Positions 44,844 to 53,073 of a DNA stretch of 64,000 bases are shown here, piece by piece. The translations under genes and the position numbers were made by a program. The stretch's first letter is position 1; the number at the start of each line of letters is the position of its first letter. The DNA is taken from positions 1 through 64,000 of the forward strand of contig CANMLU010000017.1 in NCBI GenBank assembly GCA_947498815.1, written 5' to 3'. The stretch is from an uncultured Aquimarina sp. (GTDB taxonomy: Bacteria > Bacteroidota > Bacteroidia > Flavobacteriales > Flavobacteriaceae). The notes beneath the pieces are model-generated. The model was not told where the DNA came from, made no database searches, and saw only the letters and a list, made by a program, of their open reading frames with translations.

Positions 44844-45784
44844 TGATGAAATTACTTATATATATGATGGTGTTTTTTGTAGTATTCTTTACTTTTTTAA
44901 GCTGTGAAGAAGTATTGATTGAAGAAGACCTGTCGGATAAAACTATAGTGATAATTGCTCCTGTAGATAGTACAGCAGTGAGAAATACTTCTGTGACATT
45001 TAGTTGGGAAGAAGTGGGTCAAGCGACATCTTATCGTCTTCAGGTTGCACAACCAAGTTTTGAAAATGCTTCTCAAATAGTATTGGATACATCAGTGACA
45101 GCTACAAATTTCAATACAAACCTAATACGAAATGAGTATCAATGGAGAGTGCGAGCACAAAATTCTGGTTCTGCCACACCATATGTCACAGCAGGTTTTA
45201 CGATTATCGAAAATGAAGATTTTTCTGCTATTGAGGTCATTTTGGAATCTCCAGTCGATAATGAAATCACTAATATGGATACAGGGATTGAGTTGAAATG
45301 GCAATTTGTAACTGACGCTACCCTTTACCGCGTACAACTACTTGATAATAGTAATCAGGTAATTCAAGAAGAAACCACGACAGAAACTACTGTTTCTTTA
45401 CTATTTCCAGAGGGAGTAAGCAAGTGGCAAGTACGAGCAGAGAATAATACACAGAGCACATTATATACCACTCGAACTTTGACCATTGATAGCAAAGCAC
45501 CTAATAAACCTATACCAACAGCTCCAGTTAATAATACAACTCAAACCGAAACAACTGCTACATTTAGTTGGACAAGAGAGGTCGTAGAAGGGGCAACAGA
45601 GTTTGACAGTATTTATATTTATGAAGATGAGCAGCTTACGCAATTGGTTACCAAAGACCAGGTAATATCACCATCTGAGATATCTTTGGATGCTAGTACG
45701 ACATATTATTGGTTTTTGAGAGCATTTGATAGAGCAGATAATAAAAGTGATTCTAGTGATGTGTCTAGTTTCACGATAAATTAA
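44843..45784 (+). CDS. Lipoprotein with three fibronectin-III-like repeats
   Basis: A 313-residue lipoprotein (lipobox FLSC) with three beta-sandwich modules of about 90 residues. Each opens with a Pro-Val-Asp/Asn turn (IAPVDSTAVRNTSVTFSWEE; LESPVDNEITNMDTGIELKW; TAPVNNTTQTETTATFSWTR) and contains a YRLQV or YWFLRA strand. Fn3-like modules serve as spacers or adhesion domains. It may present a surface-exposed component or bind a substrate of the secretion system. Confidence 0.8.
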   Translation: MMKLLIYMMVFFVVFFTFLSCEEVLIEEDLSDKTIVIIAPVDSTAVRNTSVTFSWEEVGQATSYRLQVAQPSFENASQIVLDTSVTATNFNTNLIRNEYQWRVRAQNSGSATPYVTAGFTIIENEDFSAIEVILESPVDNEITNMDTGIELKWQFVTDATLYRVQLLDNSNQVIQEETTTETTVSLLFPEGVSKWQVRAENNTQSTLYTTRTLTIDSKAPNKPIPTAPVNNTTQTETTATFSWTREVVEGATEFDSIYIYEDEQLTQLVTKDQVISPSEISLDASTTYYWFLRAFDRADNKSDSSDVSSFTIN

Positions 45785-45789
45785 AAGAT

Positions 45790-46257
45790 ATGCTAAAGGG
45801 CAAAAAAGGATTGTATATTTTATTACCGATAGTCGCTTTTATTTGGGGTGCTATTATCTATCAGGTAGTAGGAGCTTTCTCTGATGAAGACCCTATTACT
45901 AATAATACCAGAGAAATTAATGTTGCACCTGTTGAAATAAAAAAGCGAGATTCATTTGCCTTAGGACAGATTAAAAGAGATCCTTTTTTGGGTACATTGT
46001 ATACTCCCAAAAAGAAGGTAAAGGTATCTAAATTAAAAAATAAGAGACCATCTTTGGTTTGGCCTTCTGTTACCTATAAAGGTAAGGTGTCCGGAGCGGG
46101 AAACACAAATACTGTTTATTTAATTGCTATTAATGGTGTCGACCATCTAATGAAAAGTAGACAAACTGTTTCTGAAATTACATTAATAAGAGGAATGTCA
46201 AGTTCCGTTAAACTAAAATATAAGGGGAAGGTCAAAGATTTTAAGATAGGAAATTGA
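45790..46257 (+). CDS. GspC/PilP-like inner-membrane protein
   Basis: A 155-residue protein with one N-terminal membrane helix (LYILLPIVAFIWGAIIYQVV), a linker with RDPFLG, and a small beta domain (PSVTYKGKVSGAGNTNTVYL, MKSRQTVSEITLIRG). RDPF motifs and a short beta domain are typical of PilP/GspC homology regions that contact the secretin. The assignment rests on architecture, so it is moderate. The TTG start of the following gene overlaps its stop (TTGA). Confidence 0.65.
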   Translation: MLKGKKGLYILLPIVAFIWGAIIYQVVGAFSDEDPITNNTREINVAPVEIKKRDSFALGQIKRDPFLGTLYTPKKKVKVSKLKNKRPSLVWPSVTYKGKVSGAGNTNTVYLIAINGVDHLMKSRQTVSEITLIRGMSSSVKLKYKGKVKDFKIGN

Positions 46258-47525
46258 AAGTTTTTTCAAAAATAAAAGCTCAGGCTATGCAATTTGCCAT
46301 ACTCATTTCTGTATTGGTAGCGTTGCTGCTTGGAGCCTTCTTATTACTTACTCATGTACAGTCAGTCTTTAAAATCAAATCAAAGGAATTAGTACTAGCT
46401 TTCGAGCAATCAAACATGCAATTGTTTAGTACTTTGGATCATGATACTACTTCGAATGATACCGTTCGCCTGGTGTCAGAACATAAAGTAGTCAAGCAAA
46501 TCACGAATTATCATGGTGCCTGGACAAAGAATTATTCTCAAGTTGGCGTGCATGGTCGTAAGGTAGCTCGGATAGCTTTTACAGGGTCAAAATTGACAAG
46601 TATGACTCCAAATTTATATTTAGAAAATACAAATTCACCATTGGTAATTGTAGGTAATACGCGTTTGGAAGGGAATAATTATCTCCCCAAACAAGGAATA
46701 AAAGCAGGTAATATCTCTGGAAACTACTATCGAGGCACTAATCTATATTATGGTCGTGCTTTGGAAAGTAAAACATTTTTACCCAAGTTAAAAAAAGAAT
46801 GGGTCAAATATCTTGATGATATTGTTAATGGAGCTTATATTGATAAGGGAATAGGTATTTCATTAGAGAAAGAACTCAAAAACTCATTTCATAAACCTAT
46901 ACAAACAGTATATGATTTTGAACCTATTTTTATAGAAGATCAAAAAATAACAGGAAATATTGTGATTCAGTCTAAAACGGCAATTACAATAGGGCAAGGA
47001 TCGCAACTTAAAGATGTATTATTAATTGCTCCGAAAATAATAGTTAAAGATGGTGTTAAAGGTAGCTTTCAGGTGGTGGCAACCAAAACTATTCATATAG
47101 GTAAAAAATGTTATTTGTCTTATCCATCTGCAATAGTGCTTCTGGATAAGTCTCTTAATCAAGCTGTGGCACAACAAAATCAAGTTAAGAATGCAAAGCC
47201 AGATCTTATGATCAATTCTGGCTCGGTATTAGAAGGTTCTGTGGTTTATTTAATGAAGAATCAAAACCAGAAAACTCGTATTAAAACCCACATTGCAATT
47301 GAGCCTAGTGTTGAGGTTATAGGAGAAGTATACTGTCAGGGTAATATTGACTTTCAGGGAATCATAAAAGGATCGATGTATACCAGACAATGTATTGCCA
47401 GGCAATCTGGATCGATATATCTAAATCATATATACAATGGTAAAATTTTAATGAACCCCATTCAGGACTATTCTGGATTGCCTTTTTCGAATTCAAAAAA
47501 TAATGTAACCAAATGGCTATATTGA
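46254..47525 (+). CDS. GspK-position protein with pilin-like N-terminus and beta-helix domain
   Basis: A 423-residue protein starting at TTG 46254. The first 30 residues, MKVFSKIKA then QAMQFAILISVLVALLLGAF, match the leader-plus-helix layout of the three other pseudopilins here (KIK then Ala or Gly), but mature position 5 is not Glu, as known for GspK minor pseudopilins. The second half has short repeating strands (ITGNIVIQSKTAITIGQGSQ, LKDVLLIAPKIIVKDGVKG, VIGEVYCQGNIDFQGIIKG) like bactofilin or other right-handed beta-helices. That is unlike any GspK I know. It overlaps the next gene by 13 bases. Confidence 0.7.
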   Translation: MKVFSKIKAQAMQFAILISVLVALLLGAFLLLTHVQSVFKIKSKELVLAFEQSNMQLFSTLDHDTTSNDTVRLVSEHKVVKQITNYHGAWTKNYSQVGVHGRKVARIAFTGSKLTSMTPNLYLENTNSPLVIVGNTRLEGNNYLPKQGIKAGNISGNYYRGTNLYYGRALESKTFLPKLKKEWVKYLDDIVNGAYIDKGIGISLEKELKNSFHKPIQTVYDFEPIFIEDQKITGNIVIQSKTAITIGQGSQLKDVLLIAPKIIVKDGVKGSFQVVATKTIHIGKKCYLSYPSAIVLLDKSLNQAVAQQNQVKNAKPDLMINSGSVLEGSVVYLMKNQNQKTRIKTHIAIEPSVEVIGEVYCQGNIDFQGIIKGSMYTRQCIARQSGSIYLNHIYNGKILMNPIQDYSGLPFSNSKNNVTKWLY

Positions 47526-47824
47526 AAAAGATAAAAGGGGCAACACTTATAGAAGTTCTTACGGCTTCGGTATTAATTATTATTGTTTTTATGATTGCCA
47601 GTTTTAGTTTCAATACTGTTCTTGGTAATCAGGTAAAAAGAGATAAAAGTGCGATAGAAAATAAAATTAAAGAATTGGAATATTTTTCAATTCATCAAAA
47701 AATAAATTTTCCTTATGCCGAGGATTTTGACGGTTGGGAAATTACGATCGTAAAAATTGACGAAAAGATGGTGTTGTCTTATGATAAAGAGGGTAAGAAA
47801 TATGAAAAAGTAATTGTTCACTAA
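47513..47824 (+). CDS. Minor pseudopilin (GspI-like)
   Basis: A 103-residue pseudopilin. Leader MAILKKIKG, then ATLIEVLTASVLIIIVFMIA with Glu at mature position 5, and a short globular end rich in Lys and Asp. Small size and position between the GspK-like and GspJ-like genes fit GspI/GspH. The stop overlaps the next ATG by one base. Confidence 0.82.
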   Translation: MAILKKIKGATLIEVLTASVLIIIVFMIASFSFNTVLGNQVKRDKSAIENKIKELEYFSIHQKINFPYAEDFDGWEITIVKIDEKMVLSYDKEGKKYEKVIVH

Positions 47825-48288
47825 TGATCCAAGTACATCACAAGATAAAAGCTTTTACCTTAACCGAGATGATGGTGGTTATTGTGATTTCTGCTATTGT
47901 TGCGGGTTTGGCATTTACTGTTTTAAGTAATGTGCAAAATAGTATGCGTAGTATTGGTCATAATTATGAGAATACCACCCAAATACGATCTTTTGAAACT
48001 GCATTAAGTATCGATTTCAATACGTTTACAACAGCTTTTTGGGACACAAAGGAAAATACTTTGCAGCTTTCTTCTCCTATAGATGAAAGACGTTATGTAT
48101 TCTATACAGATAGCATTGTTACTGATGCAGGAATTCATTTTTTAAAAATTAAAGAGAGAATGTTTTTCTTTGAAGGCAAGCAAGTAAACTCCGGAAGTAT
48201 TGATGCTATGAAACTAACATTTTATAATACCAAAGTACCTTATTACTTATTCGTGTTTAAATATAATGATCCAACCATACACTTTTAG
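47824..48288 (+). CDS. Minor pseudopilin (GspJ/PilW-like)
   Basis: A 154-residue pseudopilin. Leader MIQVHHKIKA, then FTLTEMMVVIVISAIVAGLA with Glu5, then a helix (QNSMRSIGHNYENTTQIRSF) and a beta domain. Ala replaces Gly at the position before the cut, as in the GspG-like protein. The GspF gene begins three bases after its stop codon. Confidence 0.84.
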   Translation: MIQVHHKIKAFTLTEMMVVIVISAIVAGLAFTVLSNVQNSMRSIGHNYENTTQIRSFETALSIDFNTFTTAFWDTKENTLQLSSPIDERRYVFYTDSIVTDAGIHFLKIKERMFFFEGKQVNSGSIDAMKLTFYNTKVPYYLFVFKYNDPTIHF

Positions 48289-48291
48289 AGC

Positions 48292-49422
48292 ATGGCAATA
48301 AAAATTCAAAACACTAAAGAAAAACCACGACAGGGTAGGTCCTTTGATATCTCTGGACTGTTAACCAAGGAGATTACCTTATTTGGAAATGCATTTTCTG
48401 CCAAAAAGAAAGAACAGTGGTATGCCGAGCTGAGCGTGTTGCTCAAATCGGGGATAGATCTTCGCAGCGGCTTAGAATTATTATCTGAAACTCAGAAAAA
48501 AGAAAAAGATCAAAATTTAATGAAATCGATGCTTTCACAATTGGTTGAAGGAAGTTCTTTTTCAGAAATATTAAAAAAGGATAAAAACTTTACCGACTAT
48601 GAATATTATGCAATCAAAATAGGGGAGCAAACTGGCCAGTTGGCTCAGATTACTCTTGAGCTTAGTGAGTTTTATAAAAGAAAAAACGAATTACGAAGAG
48701 AAATAATAGCTTCACTTACATACCCAATAATAGTACTGTGTACCGCGATGATTGTTATTATTTTTATGCTAAGATATGTGGTACCCATGTTTGTGGATAT
48801 TTTTAAACAGAATAATGTTGAACTTCCGGGGGTTACAAAAGCTATTATTAACTTTTCCAATTTTATCGGTTCTAATTCTTTAGTACTGTTTATTGGAGCT
48901 ATTGTGGTTGCTGGAATATTTGTTTTTATTTCTAAAAAACAATGGTATAAAGAGATTTCAGGAAACCTTCAATTAAAACTCCCTATTCTCGGAAATTATT
49001 TCCGTAAAATCTATATGGCACAATTTACTCAGGCGATTTCATTACTTACTTCTGCCAAGGTTCCTATGGTTGAAAGTATTGATTTGGTTAAAAATATGAT
49101 TAATTTTTATCCGCTTCAGCATGGTCTGGACAATGTTAAACGTATAATTCTTTCGGGAGGTACTTTGAGTAATTCATTTTCTGAAAGCCCAATTTTTGAT
49201 AAAAAAATGATTGCAATGGTTCGTGTTGCTGAAGAGACGAATCAAACCGAGTTTATTTTTCAAAAGTTGAATGAGCAATATAACCAACAAGTAAAATATC
49301 AATCCCAAGTAATTTCGAATATTCTTAATCCTTTATTGACCATTTTTGTAGGGATTCTTGTAGGAGTCATTTTAATAGCTATGTATTTGCCTATGTTTAG
49401 GTTAAGTAGTGTAATTGGTTAA
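48292..49422 (+). CDS. Inner-membrane platform protein GspF/PilC-like
   Basis: A 376-residue polytopic protein with two T2SSF domains (about 60-180 and 260-370), each of a helical bundle followed by membrane helices (LTYPIIVLCTAMIVIIFMLR and NPLLTIFVGILVGVILIAMY). Conserved GEQTGQL (as IKIGEQTGQLAQ) and VAEETNQTEFIF correspond to the GE-G-L repeats of the family. It is the last gene of the locus and anchors the ATPase to the membrane. Confidence 0.93.
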   Translation: MAIKIQNTKEKPRQGRSFDISGLLTKEITLFGNAFSAKKKEQWYAELSVLLKSGIDLRSGLELLSETQKKEKDQNLMKSMLSQLVEGSSFSEILKKDKNFTDYEYYAIKIGEQTGQLAQITLELSEFYKRKNELRREIIASLTYPIIVLCTAMIVIIFMLRYVVPMFVDIFKQNNVELPGVTKAIINFSNFIGSNSLVLFIGAIVVAGIFVFISKKQWYKEISGNLQLKLPILGNYFRKIYMAQFTQAISLLTSAKVPMVESIDLVKNMINFYPLQHGLDNVKRIILSGGTLSNSFSESPIFDKKMIAMVRVAEETNQTEFIFQKLNEQYNQQVKYQSQVISNILNPLLTIFVGILVGVILIAMYLPMFRLSSVIG

Positions 49423-49433
49423 GTGAAATAGGC

Positions 49434-49463
49434 TTGTGATTCTCATATAAAAAACTATATTTG
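49434..49463 (+). promoter_or_regulatory. Consensus promoter downstream of gspF (TTG-N19-TATATTTG)
   Basis: TTG at 49434-49436, a 19-base spacer and TATATTTG at 49456-49463 are an exact consensus match. It points into a region without an open reading frame on the plus strand. Confidence 0.7.
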
Positions 49464-49467
49464 CGGC

Positions 49468-49550
49468 TTCGTTATAATTGTATTTTTAATAACGAGACGT
49501 AAACATTTTTAAACGGAGGGGGTGAATAACTAACTCCGTTTTTGTTTTTA
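49468..49550 (+). ncRNA. Candidate small RNA of about 80 nt with own promoter and terminator
   Basis: A transcript from the promoter at 49434 would start near 49468 and stop at the terminator 49512-49550 (aaacggag / ctccgttt then a T-run). It would fold a 7-bp stem tcgttat / ataacga near its 5' end. The loop of the second stem holds a GGAGGGGG stretch, striking in a genome that seldom uses Shine-Dalgarno sequences. Alternatively this is the leader of an unseen gene, but the next gene is convergent. Family unknown. Confidence 0.5.
49512..49550 (+). terminator. Intrinsic terminator after gspF / candidate small RNA
   Basis: An 8-bp stem aaacggag / ctccgttt with a 16-base G-rich loop and a T-run broken by one G. 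It overlaps the first bases of the convergent gene's stop region. Confidence 0.75.
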
Positions 49551-50621
49551 GTTAAGCACATAGATTAATCTGCCGTCCATATGGTCTGCTCTTCGGCCAT
49601 AAGCAATTAAAGAAGCTCCTATCGTCCAACGATTTGCAATACGATACCAAAATGAATACCGTTGATACATCCAATTGGTTTGGATGTTTTCTGGACGAGT
49701 GATGTAAATACCAAATTGTTGTAAAAAGTAAAAGTTACCAACAGAAAAATGATGCCCTATTGTTGCGGCAGACGAAAATGATGAGTCATTCAACTCTTGT
49801 AGTTGGGCTATTTTCCGATCAGACCAATCATACCATAACTCGGTGCCAAGGTTAAAACCGTTTATTCTAGATAAAGGTTTTAAAGCTCCTGCCTGCAATC
49901 CTATCAAGGGATGATTCGTAGATTCAGCTTCGCGATCCGAGGAACGTAAACTTGCAAAAGCACCAAAATAGTAACTCCAGGATCGGTTGTATCGTTTGAG
50001 TTCCTCGGGTTTAGGTTTCATTGGAGTATAATCTATAATTTTATCAAATCCGATTGAAAGAGTGGGGAAGTTCATGCCTTTATTGGGTTGTTTTTGCCCT
50101 CCGTTTGAGATATGATTATAATTTGCAGAAAGATTTATTGCATAGTTTTCATTTAGATGATAATTAAGATTAAGGGATAATGCCAGATAAAAACTTAGGT
50201 GTGTACTAAAAAGTAGATTATTCGGATTTGATTCTTCATCAAAAAGGGTATCCAGATATGTAGCTCCAATAGAACCTCTGAGGGAGAATTTCAAAGGGCC
50301 TCGATACGTGAAATAAGGTTCGACAAAATAAATCAGATTATAAGAATTTCCTAAAACACTCGGGTTGGCATAATTGAAATATGTAAAGGCAAAACCGGTT
50401 CTACCATAACAAAAACAAGTTTTCCATGCTTTATCACTTGTGCGTAGTTTACTCATCTCTATCTGAAACCCGTAGGGATTGGTCTCGGATATAGGTTTTA
50501 AATCTGGGGTATGGGCTATGATAAAACCATAATGGGATTTAACTCCGTAAAATTTGGAATTTACCTGTGAGTATATCACTTGGCTTAAAAATAGTAGTAT
50601 TAGAACTATACTTTTTATCAT
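49548..50621 (-). CDS. PagL-like lipid A deacylase / acyloxyacyl hydrolase family outer-membrane protein
   Basis: A 357-residue outer-membrane barrel with signal peptide MIKSIVLILLFLSQVIYSQ starting at ATG 50621 (a GTG three codons earlier is possible). The family's active-site motif is YNHISNGGQKQPNKGMN, where His and Ser of HIS correspond to the PagL catalytic pair. Beta strands cover the rest, with an aromatic-rich C-terminal end. It is about twice the length of PagL, as in other Bacteroidota members. It would remove an acyl chain from lipid A. Confidence 0.82.
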   Translation of the reverse strand: MIKSIVLILLFLSQVIYSQVNSKFYGVKSHYGFIIAHTPDLKPISETNPYGFQIEMSKLRTSDKAWKTCFCYGRTGFAFTYFNYANPSVLGNSYNLIYFVEPYFTYRGPLKFSLRGSIGATYLDTLFDEESNPNNLLFSTHLSFYLALSLNLNYHLNENYAINLSANYNHISNGGQKQPNKGMNFPTLSIGFDKIIDYTPMKPKPEELKRYNRSWSYYFGAFASLRSSDREAESTNHPLIGLQAGALKPLSRINGFNLGTELWYDWSDRKIAQLQELNDSSFSSAATIGHHFSVGNFYFLQQFGIYITRPENIQTNWMYQRYSFWYRIANRWTIGASLIAYGRRADHMDGRLIYVLN

Positions 50622-50706
50622 TATGGGCACATGTCATCAAAGTAAAGTTACTTAATTACTATTATTTAAAGTTGTTCATTTTGGGAATTTATTAGAAAAA
50701 TAAGCT

Positions 50707-51459
50707 TTATTTCTTCTTCTTTTTGCTTTTGAGATGCTTTGGTAATACTTCTTCTGGAAATGGGAAAAGAATCGTAGAGTTCTTTTCTGCAGCAATATTT
50801 GATAATGTTTGGTATAATCTTAATTTTATTGCCGAAGGTGATTGATCGATCAATTTTCCTGCTTCTAATAATTTTCCTGCTGCTTGTTCTTCGGCCAGGG
50901 CCAAAATGATACGAGCTCTACGTGAACGCTCTGCTTCTGCCTGATTGGCCATCATCCTCTTCATGTTTTCAGGTAGCTGAATATCTTTAATTTTTACATC
51001 GATGATTTCAATTCCCCATTCTTTGGTTTCCAATTCAACGATACTCTTAATGTTTTTACCCATTTCTTCACGTTTCGATAGGATAACATCTAGTTCGACC
51101 TTACCACAGACATCTCTGAGAGCGGCTTGAGATAATTGAGAAATAGCAAATTTGTATTCTTCAACTTCGAGAACGGCTTTCTTGGGGTTGCTAATTCTAA
51201 AAAAGACTACACCGTCTATACTACATGGTACATTATCTTCGGTCATAACTTCTTGAGACAAGATATTAATTGTTATAACCCTGATGTCTACCGTTTGTAT
51301 TGTCTCAACTATTGGAATAATCCATCTAAATCCGGGTTGTAATATCTTTATATACTTTCCAAATCTAAATTTTACGGCTCTTTTATATTCAAAAACAATG
51401 CGTATTCCTGCAAAAATAAATACTATAATGAAAACACTAATTAATACTGGAGGATTCAT
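50707..51459 (-). CDS. Slipin (stomatin/SPFH family membrane protein)
   Basis: A 250-residue SPFH protein with an N-terminal membrane hairpin (PVLISVFIIVFIFAGIRIVF), the band-7 domain (KYIKILQPGFRWIIPIVETI; EDNVPCSIDGVVFFRISNP) and a helical end (AERSRRARIILALAEEQAAG). It forms membrane microdomain scaffolds. No NfeD partner is adjacent. ATG 51459 is used rather than TTG 51468. Confidence 0.92.
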   Translation of the reverse strand: MNPPVLISVFIIVFIFAGIRIVFEYKRAVKFRFGKYIKILQPGFRWIIPIVETIQTVDIRVITINILSQEVMTEDNVPCSIDGVVFFRISNPKKAVLEVEEYKFAISQLSQAALRDVCGKVELDVILSKREEMGKNIKSIVELETKEWGIEIIDVKIKDIQLPENMKRMMANQAEAERSRRARIILALAEEQAAGKLLEAGKLIDQSPSAIKLRLYQTLSNIAAEKNSTILFPFPEEVLPKHLKSKKKKK

Positions 51460-51980
51460 AACATTCAAAATTTTAAAGATAAGTATGTCCTAATTTGTTT
51501 AATTAGATGGAGACCAAAAGAATTAAGGCAGTATGATTATGATGTATCTCACATCTACTATTGTAAAATAATAACATCAAAAAGGAAGTTTGATGGCCTT
51601 CGTTTTGGTTATTGAAGTTCTTATTAAAGTTACGAAAATTAGAATGGATAACAAAACAGTCTTGTTATCCATTATGAAGATGAGATTACATCTTGGAAAG
51701 TGTATGATATATATCATCTAAATTGACCAATATGATCATCTAGGACTTTATGAAAATTTGGTTCTGTAAATAAAAAAATGGTTTCTGAGTTTAAAAAAAA
51801 GAATATCAAAAAGACCTAAAAAAGTTTTGGTTATCATTGATTTAATGCACTTCCACTGTTGCCGAGTTGTGAACCAATTACGTTTTTCACAATTTATATT
51901 TTTTTATACTCTCTTCTACGGCTGGCCTATGCATTAAGTGAGAGTAACAATAACATCGACATTTTTAGGTCTTTTGATCA
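51460..51980. other. Intergenic region between slipin and the 111-aa gene
   Basis: About 520 bases between two minus-strand genes with no convincing gene. It contains two adjacent perfect or near-perfect hairpins: 51643-51673 (aatggataacaa / ttgttatccatt) and 51677-51694 (aagatg / catctt), followed by a palindrome atgatatatatcat. A 25-codon ATG frame (51645-51722) overlaps the hairpins and is not convincing. Confidence 0.45.
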
Positions 51981-52316
51981 TTATGCAGCAAGCTCCCCAT
52001 CACCTACTGGTTCTTTGTTTGTTTCTATTGCCCCCCATTTAGAGTCTTTGTTAAACTTAATGAGAACAGGATTTTCGTTCCTAAGTGTATCTAGGATTGA
52101 TTGCAGTTCAGTTTCGTGAAAATAAATATTCAGAACTCCATTAAGGTATAGTCTGTTTTCTGGCAATGTTTGACCATCTTTAATAATACCAAGGTGTCCT
52201 ATATAAGATTTGTTTTCACCGTATAGATATACAAATCCTATTTGATATCCACCTCCTCCAGCATAATTACTTACGATTTGAAGATTATAACTTTTAATTT
52301 TGTGAGAGATAATCAT
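51981..52316 (-). CDS. Hypothetical protein, 111 residues
   Basis: I do not recognise a named family. It is a soluble protein with a beta-rich core (YNLQIVSNYAGGGGYQIGFV, YLNGVLNIYFHETELQSILD) and an acidic tail GAIETNKEPVGDGELAA. The ending EPVGDGE resembles small conserved flavobacterial proteins. ATG 52316 is the only good start. The opposite-strand frame over the same DNA looks spurious. Confidence 0.65.
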   Translation of the reverse strand: MIISHKIKSYNLQIVSNYAGGGGYQIGFVYLYGENKSYIGHLGIIKDGQTLPENRLYLNGVLNIYFHETELQSILDTLRNENPVLIKFNKDSKWGAIETNKEPVGDGELAA

Positions 52317-52459
52317 TTGTGTTTGAATTTTAGGTTGTTAGCTTGTTTGTTTTGATAATTCAAAAATAGGAGATTAGGTAATGCAGCGGTAGAGGGAAAA
52401 CACGTAGTTTTATAGGGGGGTATTTCCCCTGTGGGTTTAATCATTGAAAAATAGTACTA

Positions 52460-52924
52460 ATGAATGAGACGATTATATATAGAATAAAAAATCAATACAA
52501 TCAAATTGATTTTTTATTAAAGGGATTGCCCGAGGCATTTATCAAAAAAAGAGTAAGAGCACAAAAATGGTCGATACATGAAAATCTTGCGCACTTGGGC
52601 AGATATCAAGAAATATACATAGAGCGAATTGATGCCATTTTGAAAAATAACTCCCCAAGTTTTGAAAGATATACATCAGAGCTAGACCCATCTTTCCATA
52701 CCTGGATCCCGTTAACAACCGAAACTATTATTGAAAAGACTAAACAGGATAGGAGAGTCATTTATGAAAGGCTTGTACTTATGAATGAAATCCAGTTAGA
52801 AAGAGAGGGTGTACACCCAAAGTTGAGGCAAATGAATATTAGTGAGTGGACAGAGTTCTTTCTTCTGCATGAAACGCACCATTTTTATACTATCTTTTGG
52901 TTGACCCAGGAGTTTGGTGATTAA
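52460..52924 (+). CDS. DinB-family metal-dependent protein
   Basis: A 154-residue four-helix-bundle protein of the DinB/YfiT superfamily. Candidate metal ligands are the His in HENLAHLGRY (two histidines) and HETHHFYT, consistent with the triple-His site. Such enzymes act as thiol-dependent transferases for bacillithiol or mycothiol, or have unknown substrates. Confidence 0.85.
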   Translation: MNETIIYRIKNQYNQIDFLLKGLPEAFIKKRVRAQKWSIHENLAHLGRYQEIYIERIDAILKNNSPSFERYTSELDPSFHTWIPLTTETIIEKTKQDRRVIYERLVLMNEIQLEREGVHPKLRQMNISEWTEFFLLHETHHFYTIFWLTQEFGD

Positions 52925-53073
52925 TGATTTTCTAAAAACCACATTTCATATCTAAAAAAAAAGACGTTTGGGTCAATTAGAATTGAAAATTATTTCCAGG
53001 GGAGATGTTGCACATGTTATGTGAGCCAACCAAGCAATAAAACATACCTATACAAAACACCAGGTATTACGAA

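Noticed and set aside
51859-52119. 86-codon plus-strand open frame
   Set aside because: It runs antisense through the 111-residue gene and has compositional features of a shadow.
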